Notes: generated by a model from the sequence alone, not told the origin. Shown: positions 44,112 through 54,714, counted from the first letter of the stretch. The stretch is 64,000 nt of DNA from Coturnix japonica (GCF_001577835.2 NC_029526.1:1457510-1521509), one strand, 5' to 3'. Numbers and translations are program-made.

Positions 44112-46478
44112 ATGGGAGAGCTGCGTGTCCGCTCTGCTCTGGTGACTGGGGCCAACAGGGGCATCGGCCTGGGGTTTGTCCGGCACCTGCTGGCACTGCC
44201 AAACCCACCTGAGTGGGTCTTTGCAGGCTGCCGGGACCCCAAGGGACAGCGAGCACAGGTGAGGCTGGGCTGGGCTGGAGCTGAGGTGGGGGACAGCAGG
44301 GCTGGTGCAGGAGAGGGGAGGTGTGAAGGTCTCAACCAGGGAGCTGGCAGTCCTGCATATCAGGTACCAGGAGAACTGGGGAGGGATGGCCATGGAACAC
44401 GCTTTGCATAGGGTGCCCAGGGCTCCTTGAGTCAGGCAGGGAGCTGCTCCTTCGTCCTGGTCCCGTGTGCCCCAGGGCTGGAGGCAAAGGGCTGGTGATG
44501 GCTTGTGCGGATCAGAGGTGGACAGTATTCTCACATCAGCTGTCCTTTGACAGGAGCTGCAGCAAATTGGCCCTCAAGCACCCCAACCTGGTCATGCGTC
44601 CGCTCGCGTACGTCCACAGGCGCAGTCCAAGGCGAAGGTCCGCTTCACCTGGGCTCCCGCTTAATTGCGCTGATCCTCACACAGCCCTCTGCAGGGGCCT
44701 CTGTCCAGCACTGTGCCTGCGGCAGACACCGAGGGCAGCGGGCACTCACCTCCCCACCTCGCCTCTGCAGAAGTCACCGATCCCGCCAGCATCAAGGCGG
44801 CCGCAGCCAGCGTCGGGGAGCGCCTCAAGGGCTCGGGGCTCAACCTCCTCATCAACAACGCTGGAATCGTAAGAGCGAACAAGCTGGACAATGAAACCCT
44901 GAAGGACATGTCTGAAGTGTACATGACCAACACCATCGCGCCTCTCCTGCTGAGCCAGGTAATGCTGTCACCTGCAGCTCCTTGAACATCCCTTTGCTGC
45001 ATCCCTGAGGTCCTCAATGGAGGAAGGATGGGGCCTGTGGGACAGCATCTTCCTCTACTCTCTGCCTGCTGTCTTCTTGCCCTGGTGTTGGGTCCTTCAC
45101 ACTTCAAGGTCTCTTGCTGTCAGAAGTAGGTGCTGAAATCAGTCCTGGAAAGGCTGAGCACACAATGCCCTTTCCTGGTTGATTCATGTCATTAGGCTGA
45201 AGAATATGGCACTTTGGTCTCTGAGGTCTTTTCACTCTGACATGATGAGAGTGCAGGCATACGGGCACATGCGAGAGATCAGAGTACCATGACCTGAGCC
45301 ATGAGAGCAAATAATCTGCCCTCTGACTTTGTCCTTAGTAATGGTGGGTGGCTGACTGATTTCTGTGGCTGATCGCTTCAGATTGTCCAGTGTCCCTCCT
45401 TGGAGGATGCCTTTCTGTATGATCTCATGGACTGATGGTCTTGGGCAATGGGCTCTTCATGACTCTGGTGGGTAGGGGAGGATGCACAAGATGATCTATA
45501 GAGGTCACTCCCAAAAACTGTTCTCTGATTCTCTTACTCTGATGTGACCTGCTATGGAAGGAAACGTGCCCTTCCAATGAGCCTCCTCTGTGCATGCTTC
45601 TCCTACCTCTCCCACAGGCGTTCCTGCCCCTGCTGAAGAAGGCAGCCCAGGGGAGCCCAGGCTCGGGGTTGAGCTGCAACAAGGCAGCCATCGTCAACAT
45701 CTCCAGCAATGGGGGTTCGATCAAAGAAGTCTATTTATGGGAAGGCATACAAGCTGCCTGTTATCGCTGCAGCAAGGTATGTGCTGTGTTTGAGACAAAG
45801 CCAACCTTCTCTCCAATTTGCCCATGACTTCATGAATTCTCCAGTATCATCTCTGATAATCCGTGTACCTCTTTTTTGCAGCTCACATCCCCAAACAATA
45901 CCTGACATCTGTGCTGTCTCCCACAGGCTGCTCTCAACATGCTCACCCAGGTGCCAGTCCATGGGCTACCGGGAAACACGGCATCTTCACTGTAGCTTTC
46001 ATCCCTCGGATGGGTGCAAAACGGACTTGGGCTATGAAGGAGGTGGCACGGTAAGAGCCTCCCTAGGTTGAGTCCATCCACACCTGTGCTGTTTCCCATG
46101 GGAGGCTGCTGTCTCCCGGAGCCCTGCACCAACACCCCCCAGGGCCCTGCTCCATCAGCACTATGGCAGCTCCACCTGCCCTGGGACCCTGTGCAGCGCC
46201 AGCCCCTGGCTCCTGGCAGCCCCCAAAGCCCGGCTTCCCAGCTCTCACCTCTTCCCAGGGCTCTGCTTCCCCTCGGCGGAGCGCTGCTTCCTGCAGCCAG
46301 GCTCCAGGGCACAGCCTGGGCAGCCCTTGGGCACACACGCCTGTGTTTCTCCCTCTGCCCTGCAGCCCCCGCTGACTGTGGACGCCAGCGTAGGAGGGAT
46401 GCTGAAGGTGCTCTCCAACCTCTCCGACAAGGACAGCGCTCTTCCTGGACCTGGGAAGGGAACGTTGTGGCCTGGTGA
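44112..46478 (+). CDS. SDR copy B, most complete plus-strand copy, small indels
   Basis: Probable NADP(H)-dependent carbonyl reductase of the sniffer/C-factor-like type. Exons: 44112-44258, about 44554-44605, 44771-44958, 45618-45776, 45927-46050, 46366-46478. Exons 1, 3 and 4 are open and have exactly the lengths of the intact minus copy (147, 188, 159 nt). They encode TGANRGIG, NNAG, NISS and YRCSK, so cofactor and catalytic motifs are present. Exon 2 has an extra A and further length changes, exon 5 has extra bases after LNMLT, and exon 6 departs after SNLSDKDS. Taken literally, the full frame is broken, yet the key exons are unblemished, so consensus error is a real alternative. Poly(A) signal at 46,554. 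I cannot tell whether it is functional. Confidence 0.7.
45380..45545 (+). mobile_element. CR1 LINE 3' fragment in SDR intron 3 (copy B)
   Basis: 'attgtccagtgtccctcctt' and 'atggtcttgggcaatgggc' are CR1 tail sequence, at the position equivalent to the copies in A and D. Confidence 0.7.
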
Positions 46479-46553
46479 CGTGCTTCGGCCCGGCCTCCCT
46501 GCCTGCATCCTGAGAGTGACCCCCGCTGCTCGCCTCCCCTCTGCTTCCCCCTC

Positions 46554-46559
46554 AATAAA
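46554..46559 (+). terminator. Poly(A) signal of SDR copy B
   Basis: AATAAA in the same context as copy A, 76 nt after the copy B stop. Confidence 0.7.
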
Positions 46560-46569
46560 CCCAGCTCTG

Positions 46570-48221
46570 ACAACAGCAATGCTCTTGGCTCTGCCTTTGA
46601 CCACAACAGGTTCTGATACACACTGAGAGCCCATGGAGGGCAGCCCCTTCCCAGTGCGGTTCTGCTCCTCATGGGCGTTCTGAGTGTTTGCATGGTCAGT
46701 TCCACCTGGCTTCGCTCACAAGCCAATTCTGAGCTGAAGTGTTCCCCTATAGGAGACACCATGTCACTTCTGGAAGTGCCCTTCTGGAGTGAATAGAATT
46801 GGGATCTGATCCTGTCTCCAAGGAGCTGTGATCCCTGGGGCTGGAAGGGGCAGGACCTGTCCAACACAGCCTCCTCATCTGGGCCCAGGAGGTCAGGACA
46901 CAAAGCAGAGAGCAGTCAGTGCAGGCACAGTAGGGAAGCAGGTGCTGCATGCCGGGGTTGGCCATGAGGAATTCTGCATACATCCATGGGTGTAGTGGTG
47001 ATGTGGGGGCTGAGCTGGTGTCAGCCGGGCAAGCAGTTGCCTTCCCAGTGGAGGAACATGCCAGGTCTCTTGCAGGCATCTCCCACAAGAGGCTGCCCAA
47101 AGCCACAGGGACGTCCTGCACACTGCACTGCACCATCATGTGTGTCTGCTGAAGGGGACCAGGGCCAATATGACACACAGCCAAGGGTGGGCAGGGAGAG
47201 ATGAGGGGTCCAACTGCGCTGCAGGTTTGACTCAGGGTATGGCAGGACCTTCAAGTTCACAGCTCTCACCATATTCACTCAATCCCATCACTAAACTTGG
47301 TGCCCAAGAGCCACATCATCACATCTCCTTAATATCTCCTTCACTGCCCTGCCCTGCACTCGCATGAGCAACCCAAGATCCTTCTGGCAGTGAGGGGCCC
47401 AAAACTGAGCCCAGTCTTGGAGATGCAGTCTCAGCAGTGCCATGTACAAGGGGACAGTCACTTCCCTGCTCCTGTTGGCTGCTCTGTTTCCAGCGTAGGT
47501 CAGGATGTTGTTGGCCTTCATGCCAATACATCTGCCTCTCCTTCAGCCAGCTGTCAATCAGCACATCTGGCTTCTTTTCCACCATGCTCCTTCCAGCCCC
47601 TCTTCCCCAAGCAGGTAACACTGCATGGGGTTGTTATGACCCAAGTGCAGGATGTGGTGCTCCTCCTCATGGAACGGCATGCAATTGGACTTGGGCTGTT
47701 GATCCAGGCCATCCACATCCCTCTGCTGAGCCTTCCTACCCTCAAGCACTTTGATGCTGCTGCCCAACTTGGTGCTGTCTTCCCGCTTCCTGAGGGATCT
47801 CTCCATCCCCTCATTGAGATCACAGGCTGAAATGTCAAACAAAACTGGCCCCAAGACCGAGACATGGGGAACAGCAACAGGGACTGGCAGCATGGATGGG
47901 GGAAAGATGCTCTGCTGGACTCTACTGCCAAGACAATGCACCAGGAGAAGCCAACACGTCTGCACTGTCTGTGACTTCAGCGCTGCTCTTCTGCCCATCA
48001 GCCAGTGCCCGTGGCTTTGGACTCAGTGCTGCAAAGCACGAGTGTGCCGAGGGAAATGTTGGTGATGCAGCATTTGCTAGCAAGAAAGGGGAGCAGAAAA
48101 CAGCAGCTTGTGGCACAATCTGACTGAGACAGACAGGGAAATGGGGACGAGATCAGCCCAGAGAACTTTATGCACGGGTACGGTGTGCAAAGCCCATCTG
48201 GATTGTGATGGTGGTGGAGCA
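46570..48221. other. Spacer between SDR copies B and C
   Basis: Counterpart of the A-B spacer but longer. It contains the longest antisense CR1 in the window (47,235-47,905) and sequence shared with 43,600-43,750 around 'gggaaatgttggtgatgcag'. No exon or RNA gene recognised. Confidence 0.65.
47235..47905 (-). mobile_element. CR1 LINE, about 670 bp of ORF2 end and 3' region
   Basis: On the plus strand it reads as the reverse of CR1: 'ccaagagccacatcatcac', 'gcagtgaggggcccaaaac', 'tgctcctgttggctgctctg', 'tgcatggggttgttatgacc' and 'caagcactttgatgctgctg' follow in the right order. A shorter version occurs at 41,890 and another at 49,815, consistent with copying along with the SDR unit. Confidence 0.88.
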
Positions 48222-48581
48222 GCTCAGTGGAACTCCAGCAGACCCACAGGGCATCGTGTCTCCTTCCCACTTGCTGCATCCAGTCTCCTCACCCAGCACA
48301 GCTTCTGCAAAACAGGGCTGCAGCTAGTAATCGATCTAGGGCTCAGGCTTCACAAGAAAGCAAGTTAGTAAATATAAGGCAATGTGACTTCTGCCCTACA
48401 GTAAGGCTGGCTACCTGCTGGGAGCATCGTCCTGGACAGCTCAAAGAGCAGGAGAAATTTTACCCATAGCCAAGGGTTTGCGCAAGCCCTGTGTGGGTGT
48501 GGTGGAAGTTCAGCATGCTATAAGAAGCACTGGGGCACCGAGCAAACAACGAGAGCTGGAGCAGAGGCAGGAGAAGCAAAA

Positions 48582-49103
48582 TGGGAGAGCTGCGTGTCCG
48601 CTCCGTTCTGGTGACTGGGGCCAACAGGGGCATGCGGGCCTGGGCTTCTGGTCCGGGCACTTGCTGGGGGCCACTGCCAAACCCACCTTGAGGTGGGTCT
48701 TGCAGAGCTGGCCGGGGGACGAGAAGAGCACGAGGTGAGGCAGCTCGGGCTGGGCTGCGACTGAGGTGGGGGACAGCAGGGCTGGAATGCAGGAGAGGGG
48801 AGGTGTGAAGGAATCATGAGATGGACTGAAGGAGCTGGGCCAGCCTGCGGACATGCAGGCAGATGAAGAGCTGGGGATGGATGGCACAGGTAAAAAAAAA
48901 GGGAAAAACAGCAAGCTGTGGCAGCACAGTGGCCGCAGGGCTCCTTGGGGGGTTGTGGCAGAGGAGGCCCTGCTTCTACCTAGCTTCTGGCCTTTATCTG
49001 GCACTGGTGTACCACAGGGCAGGGGGCAAAGTGTCAGCCGTGCTGAAAAGAGCGTGACATGTGGCTCACATCAGCTGTCTTTGACAGGAGCTGCAGCAAT
49101 TGC
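48582..49103 (+). pseudogene. SDR copy C, internally deleted
   Basis: Exon 1 (ATG at 48,582) begins MGELRVRSVLVTGANRG, then loses register with insertions through about 48,735. Exon 2 begins at 49,088 with GAGCTGCAGCAATTG and after about 15 bases runs straight into the shared 3' UTR, so the rest of exon 2, exons 3-6 and the introns between are missing. The TATA-like box (48,519) and AATAAA (49,127) remain, so a short non-coding transcript is conceivable. This is a deletion derivative, not a retrocopy, because intron 1 is kept. Confidence 0.85.
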
Positions 49104-49126
49104 ATCCTCCCCTCTGCTTCCCCCTC

Positions 49127-49132
49127 AATAAA
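49127..49132 (+). terminator. Poly(A) signal of SDR copy C
   Basis: AATAAA in the context shared with copies A and B, now about 25 bases from the residual exon 2. Confidence 0.65.
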
Positions 49133-49814
49133 CCCAGCTCTGACAACAGCAATGCTCTTGGCTCTGCCTCTGACCACAACAGGTTCTGATGCACACTGCG
49201 AGCCCATGGAGGGCAGCCCGTTCCCAGGGTGGTTCCACTCCTCATCTATTTCAGAACAGACTGCTCCCAACCAGAACTACTGACAAATGTCCCCCCAAGT
49301 GAGGTGGGCTGCCCAGGGCTGGGGGAAGCACGAGTGAGGTTGGTGTACAGGATGTTTCAAGGAAGGGCTCCACATGGGGGAACAGGTGGTGAGAACTTGA
49401 GTAAGACAGAGATGGGGTGAAGAGCTCTCCATCATCATGCATAGGGTGGGGTACAGGAAGAAGATGCTGCCTGTATCCATGAGTGGGCCGGGGCTGCTGG
49501 ATGCCTATGAAGGCCATCTGAGTGCTTGCACTTCAAGTACCATGTACAAGATACGTGTCCTAGGGCAGGTGGAAGGTCCCTTGGACCACCCTCCATGGAC
49601 AAGCATCATCAAATCCTCCTCTACCCCCTCACCTCGCTGCCACAGTATGGGAACATGGGGGCTCCCAGCACTCCATGGCACCACCCAATGGAGATCACTT
49701 TGGCAGTCACACTGATGATGCTGGCTTCTGCAGCACAGCTCCTGTGTCCCTCTGTCCTCCGCTGCCTAAGAATCAGAGATAAGGAGGAGGTTTGATTCAC
49801 GATAGCGGATATAG

Positions 49815-50105
49815 GAATTGGTGAAGTTGGAGAATACCCTCAAGTTCACAACTCCGACCTGATTCACCCAATCCCATCACTAAACTTGGTGCCCAAGAGC
49901 CACATCATCACACCTCCTTAATATCAGCTTCACTGCCCTGCTCTGCACTCGCTTGAGCAACCCAGGATCCTTCTGGCAGTGAGGGGCCCAAAAACGAGCC
50001 CAGTCTTGGAGATGCAGTCTCAGCAGTGCCATGTACAAGGGGACAGTCAATTCCCTGCTCCTGTTGGCCGCTCTGTTTCCAACGTAGGTCAGAAACTGTT
50101 GCTGT
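49815..50105 (-). mobile_element. CR1 LINE fragment, third copy in the SDR train
   Basis: Near-identical to the left half of the CR1 at 47,235 ('cactaaacttggtgcccaag', 'gatccttctggcagtgaggg'), ending at 'aacgtaggtcag'. It shows that the C-to-D spacer is a further copy of the same duplicated unit. Confidence 0.85.
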
Positions 50106-50159
50106 CACTTGCTGCCCTGGCCAGCAACTGCACCAGCTCCATTGGCACAGTCTCTTAGG

Positions 50160-50372
50160 GCATTGTGACTTCTACCCTTCAGTAAGGCTGGCTACTGGCT
50201 GGGAGCATCGTTTTGGACAGTTCAAAGAGCAGGAGAAATTGCACCCACAGCCAAGGGTTTGCGCAAGCCCTGTGTGGGTGTGGGTGGGATGGAAGTTCAG
50301 CATGCTATAAGAAGCTTTGGAGCACTGAGCAAACAACAAGAGCTGGAGCAGAAGCAGGAGAAGCAAAACGGG
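50160..50372 (+). pseudogene. Orphan promoter and 5' UTR fragment of an SDR copy
   Basis: Carries the SDR upstream sequence, TATA-like box (50,306) and 5' UTR ('gctggagcagaagcaggag') up to where the ATG should be, now reading ACGGGG. It then switches at about 50,372 to the next upstream block. A truncated unit with no coding exon. Confidence 0.75.
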
Positions 50373-50732
50373 GAACAGCACAGTGAAAGTCCAGCAGACC
50401 CACGGGGCATCGTGTCTCCTTCCCACCTTCTGCTTCCCATCTCCTCACCCAGCACAGCTTCTGCAGGACTTCTGCTGCTGTTAATCGATTTAGGGCTCAG
50501 GCATTACTGAACAGCAAGTTAGTAAATATAAGGCAATGTGACTTCTGCCCTACAGTAAGGCTGGCTACCAGCCAGGAGCATAATGCTGGAAAGATTAGGG
50601 CAGGTGAGATTGTACCCAGAATCTGGGTTTTGTGCAAGCCCTGTGTGGGTGTGGTGGAAGTTCAGTATGTGATAAGAAGCCTTGGAGCACCGAGCAAACA
50701 ACGAGAGCTGGAGCAGAGGCAGGAGAAGCAAA

Positions 50733-53057
50733 ATGGGAGAGCTGCGTGTCCGCTCCGTTCTGGTGACTGCGGTCCCTAAGCAGGGCATCGCCTGGGCTTG
50801 TCCACGCAAAACCTGCTGGCACTGCCAAAACCACCTGAGTGGTCTTTGCAGGCTGCCGAGGACCCCATTTGGGAGGGCATGGGGTAGCGGGGGCGCCGGG
50901 CGGTCCTCGTTCGTGAGCAAGAGCCGCTGCAGATCAGCTATTTCCGTCTTTGTTAGTTGGGTTTTGGAAAGGGGGGACAGCGAGCACAGGTAGGTGGGTG
51001 GCTGAGCTGAGGTGTGGACAGCAGGGCTGGTGCAGCGAGAGGGGAGGGTGAAGGATCATGAGATGGATGAGGAAGCTGCGCTCTGGCGCATCAGAGACAT
51101 GAGCGCTGGGAGCGATGGGCAACAGGACAAGCTTGCACAGTGCCAGGGCTCCTTGGGTTTGGGCAGGGCTGCTTTCTACTGCTTCTGCCTTTATCTGTCA
51201 CCTGTGCTACCAACAGCGGCAGGGGGCAAGCTGTCAAGCCGTGCTGAAAGAGTCGTGAACACTGTCGGCCTTTCCACATCAGCTGTCTTTGACAGGAGCG
51301 CAGTCAATTGGCCTCCAAGCCGCCAACCGTCATACGTCCCGCCTCGGTACGTGCCACAAGCCGCAGCCCCAAGGCTGGAAGTCCCTCACCTGAGGCTTCC
51401 CCGCTCTCTGTGGCTCGCATCTCCACAGCCCTGCTGCAGGGCTCTTCTGTCCACACTGTGGCCTGCTGGCAGAACGATTACGGGCAGCGGCACTCTACTC
51501 TCCCCACCTGCGCCTCTGCAGAGTCACCGATGCCCGCAGCATTTAAGGCGGCCGCAGCCAAGCGGTCGGGGGCGCGCTCAAGGCTCGGGGCTCAACTCCT
51601 CATCAACAACGCTGGAATCGTAAGGATAAACACAATTGACAGTGAAAACCTGAAGGACATGTCTGAAGTGTACATGACCAACACCATCGCGCTGTCCTGC
51701 TGACCAGGTAATGGCTGTCACCTCAGCTCCTTGACATCCCTTTGATGCATCCCTGAGGTTCTTAATGGGAGAAAAATGGGGCCCATGGTACAGTGCCCTC
51801 CTCTACTCTCTGCCTGCTGTCTTCTTGCCCTGGTGTTGGGTCCTTTACAATTCAGTCCCCAGTCAGGTCTCTTGCTGTCAGAAGTAGGTGCTGAAATTCA
51901 GTCCTGGAAGGCTGAGCCCAACATGCCCTTCCTGGTTGGGGGAGCACCAGGTGACAGGTATAAGAAATTGGCACTTTGAAGCCTGGGGCCATAAGATGAG
52001 ATGAGAGTGCAGAGGTACGAGCCATACCGGGGTGCAGAGGATCATGACATGAATGAGGGGAACAATAATCTGCACTCTGACTTTGTGCTGAGCACTGGTG
52101 GGGCCAATTGCGTCTCCAAGCTGATCACTGAGATTGTCCAGTGTCCCTCCTTGGAGATGCTCAAGAGACATGTGGACATGGTCTTGGGCAATGGCTCTTC
52201 ATGACTCTGGTTGGGTAGGAGAGGTGCAGAAATGATCTACGGAGACCTCTGCCAGCAACAACTGTCCTCTGATTCTCTACTTCTCTGATATCTCTTCTGC
52301 TATGACCTGCAATGGAGGGAAACGTGCCCTTCCAATGAGCTCTCTTGCATGCTTCTCTACCTTCTCCCAACGGCGTTCCTGCCCCCTGTTAAGAGGCAGC
52401 CAGGGGACCCAGGATCAGGGTTGAGCTGCAACAAGGCAGCCATCGTCAACATCTCCAGCACTGCTGGATCCATTCAGGACCTCTATCTGTGGCATTACGG
52501 ACAAGCAGTCTCATATCGTTGCAGTAAGTACAGTCAGTCACTGGTCCCATGCCTGGTCCCAAGCCCAACCACAAAGGGCCATGTCAATACAGGTCCTTTT
52601 TGGGACTGGGCATCTGCATGGGAAGACCGTTGTGGGGTCCTTGTGATGCATCTTCTCATCCCCGCCTGATCCCTGTGCTGTCTCCCACAGGCTGCTCTCA
52701 ACATGCTCACCAGGTGCCAGTCCATGGGCTACCGGGAACACGGCATCCTCTGCATCGCTTTCCATCCCGGATGGGTCAAAACAGACATGGGAGGCGATTT
52801 TGAAGATAAGGTAAGAGAGTTTCTGGCCAAGGTTTGGAAGAATCCCTTACTGTGGGAATGTGGAGCTTCCTGTGCATTGAAGGCTCCTGGGCAGGCTGGG
52901 CCCTTGGACACACATAGCCATCTTTCTCCTTCTGCCCCTGCAGACCCGCGTGACAGTGGATGAGAGCGTAGGAGGGATGCTGAAGGTGCTCTCCAACCTC
53001 TCCGACAAGGACAGCGGCTCCTTCCTGGACTGGGAAGGGAAAGTTATGGCCTGGTGA
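50733..53057 (+). pseudogene. SDR copy D, degraded 5' exons, intact last two exons
   Basis: Layout: exon 1 from 50,733, exon 2 51296-51346, exon 3 51522-51707, exon 4 52373-about 52524, exon 5 52691-52810, exon 6 52944-53057. Exon 1 loses the TGANRGIG motif (the codons after VLVT differ) and is split by an unrelated stretch of about 100 bases at 50,876-50,975. Exons 2-4 carry many single-base gains and losses, although NISSTAGSI is still readable in exon 4. Exons 5 and 6 are open, exactly 120 and 114 nt, and end SGSFLDWEGKVMAW then TGA. The intron between exons 5 and 6 is short and unlike that of A and B, so D is an older branch. Confidence 0.75.
52130..52290 (+). mobile_element. CR1 LINE 3' fragment in SDR intron 3 (copy D)
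   Basis: 'ccagtgtccctccttggaga', 'gctcaagagacatgtggac' and 'ggtcttgggcaatggctc' are CR1 tail, in the same intron position as in copies A and B. Confidence 0.75.
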
Positions 53058-54122
53058 GATGCTTGCCAAGCCTCAGATTTTAATAGTCATCTCTTTGTTG
53101 CTGCATCGAGTTGTGCCTGTGTCTTAAAGAAGCTGTGACTGTAAGCAATGATTGCAGTATACGTGCAGTGCGTGAGCTGCCTTCTTGCTTTTGTTTTAGC
53201 TACAATTATCACAGTCTTCCCCAATGCTTTGAGGGAATGGCTGGGTTATTTTGCACATGACTGAGCTATGTTGGATGAACGGCCAGCTTTTGAGTAAGGG
53301 CCTGGCTGTCATCCTGGTACAGCTTTGTCCCTGCGCACAGAGGACAAAATCCCTAGTAGTCCCTATATTCCCATGTGTCCTGAAGGGATGCCATCAGGGA
53401 TACGAGTGCCATATCCTTAGAGCAGAGGCAGGAATTTAAACAACAGAAGGCACACGGAGAGCTCTGCGCTGCACCAGAGGGTCTCCACTTTGAGGAAGTG
53501 CCTTTTATTCTATACAAGCCTTCAGCCCATTGAAACACAGAGTCTGCTTTGTCTTAGTGCCCTCTCCCGACAGCTGTGCAGAGCTCACAGCGGACAGCAG
53601 CTTTCAGAAGAGAAATTAAAGGTCTCGAGTCTGAGACCTCCACAGGTAACAACACAGACCGAGTCACCAGATGTCCAGTTCCCTGCTGTCACCTTGGGCT
53701 GCCCCAGTAGGTTCAGGACCTCAGCTCCATCAGCTCCCTGAGTTGTTCTCCATCCTTAAACCTGCCGTGCTGCGGGAATCCCCCCCGCTTCCAACCCACA
53801 GACACATGTACAGGGAGCCAAACCTTTTCCAGTCAGACTGTTGGGGTGTTTATGGTCTGCTGAGCTCCATCCTGGCTGAGGACGGGAAGCGAACAAGCAG
53901 AGAGAAGTCTTGTTTGAGGACAACTTTTAAGCGAACTCATTAGTGAACAGGCGCAGTGATGCAGATAGGGGGCAGCAGGACGCTTCTCTGCCTCTGCCCA
54001 CCAGTTCTTCCTAATTGAGGGTGCACGAGAGGGAAAATAGGAGGCAGAGCCTGGGACAGGCTGCACGCTGCACTGTAGCGTTGCTCCAGCTCCCCTCGTT
54101 CACACTTAAAGGATAAAAGCTT
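53058..54122. other. Intergenic between SDR train and tRNA gene
   Basis: About 1.06 kb of unique sequence. I see no exon, RNA gene or mobile element. No clear AATAAA follows copy D within 300 bases, unlike copies A-C. Confidence 0.6.
54115..54118 (-). terminator. Pol III terminator of tRNA-Lys
   Basis: TTTT on the minus strand within 'gcttttatcc', four bases past the tRNA 3' end. Confidence 0.8.
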
Positions 54123-54195
54123 CGCCTGAACAGGGGCTTGAACCCTGGACCCTCAGATTAAAAGTCTGATGCTCTCCCAACTGAGCTATCCAGGC
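54123..54195 (-). tRNA. tRNA-Lys (anticodon TTT)
   Basis: Read on the minus strand, 73 nt beginning GCCTGGATAGCTCAGTTGG and closing with GTTCAGGCG. Acceptor, D, anticodon and T arms all pair. The anticodon loop is CTTTTAA with anticodon TTT at 54,160-54,162, decoding Lys AAA. The internal A box (TAGCTCAGTTGG) and B box (GGTTCAAGCC) are intact, there is no intron, and CCA is not encoded. A TTTT Pol III terminator lies four bases downstream (54,115-54,118). It looks functional. Confidence 0.97.
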
Positions 54196-54707
54196 TCACG
54201 TATGGGCATTTGGGTGATGCTCCAAACGGCCCATTGGGGACCCCACATCACCACCACCAGAAGGGTAATATGGGCATTGCTGTGCTCACACAGACTGAAC
54301 TCAGAGCTCCAGCCCTGCCACGAGGTCCTGGGGAACATGAGGGGAGCACAACCCAAGGAGAGGGCCGGCAGTGATCATTCCAGGGTCATTTCTCTGCAGC
54401 AACCTCAGTTCCAACCCAAAGCACAGCAGCGGGTTTGCAGAGAGCCTGAAGTGTCCCCCTCCGGTGTCACCCGCTGCAGGCGTGCTGTGGGCACTGCCCA
54501 CACGCCGCTCAGGGACACCAATGGATTTAGCCACCCGTGGGCAGGTCTCTGAGGGTACAAAGTGTCTCCGGCCACCGCAGTGTTCAACAGGGGACGGTAC
54601 ATTTGCAAGGCCGGGCCTTCGTCCCTCCCAGTCCCTCCTCCCCATCCCGGCCAGCCCCTTGCAGCTCTCCCCTCCCCTGCAGCCCGAGCTCCTGGACCTG
54701 CCTAAGA
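54196..54707. promoter_or_regulatory. LCAT upstream region
   Basis: About 500 bases between the tRNA and the LCAT TATA box. No exon is recognised; frames across it are not conserved proteins. A C-rich tract near 54,615-54,690 could bind Sp1-type factors. Confidence 0.45.
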
Positions 54708-54714
54708 TATAAAA
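54708..54714 (+). promoter_or_regulatory. LCAT: TATA box of LCAT
   Basis: TATAAAA in 'aagatataaaagcccg', 45 bases before the ATG. This implies a very short 5' UTR of about 15-20 nt, as known for mammalian LCAT. Confidence 0.8.

Noticed and set aside
49103-49260. SDR copy C as a processed retrocopy
   Set aside because: Intron 1 is retained and there is no poly(A) tail at the fusion, so an internal deletion is the simpler reading.
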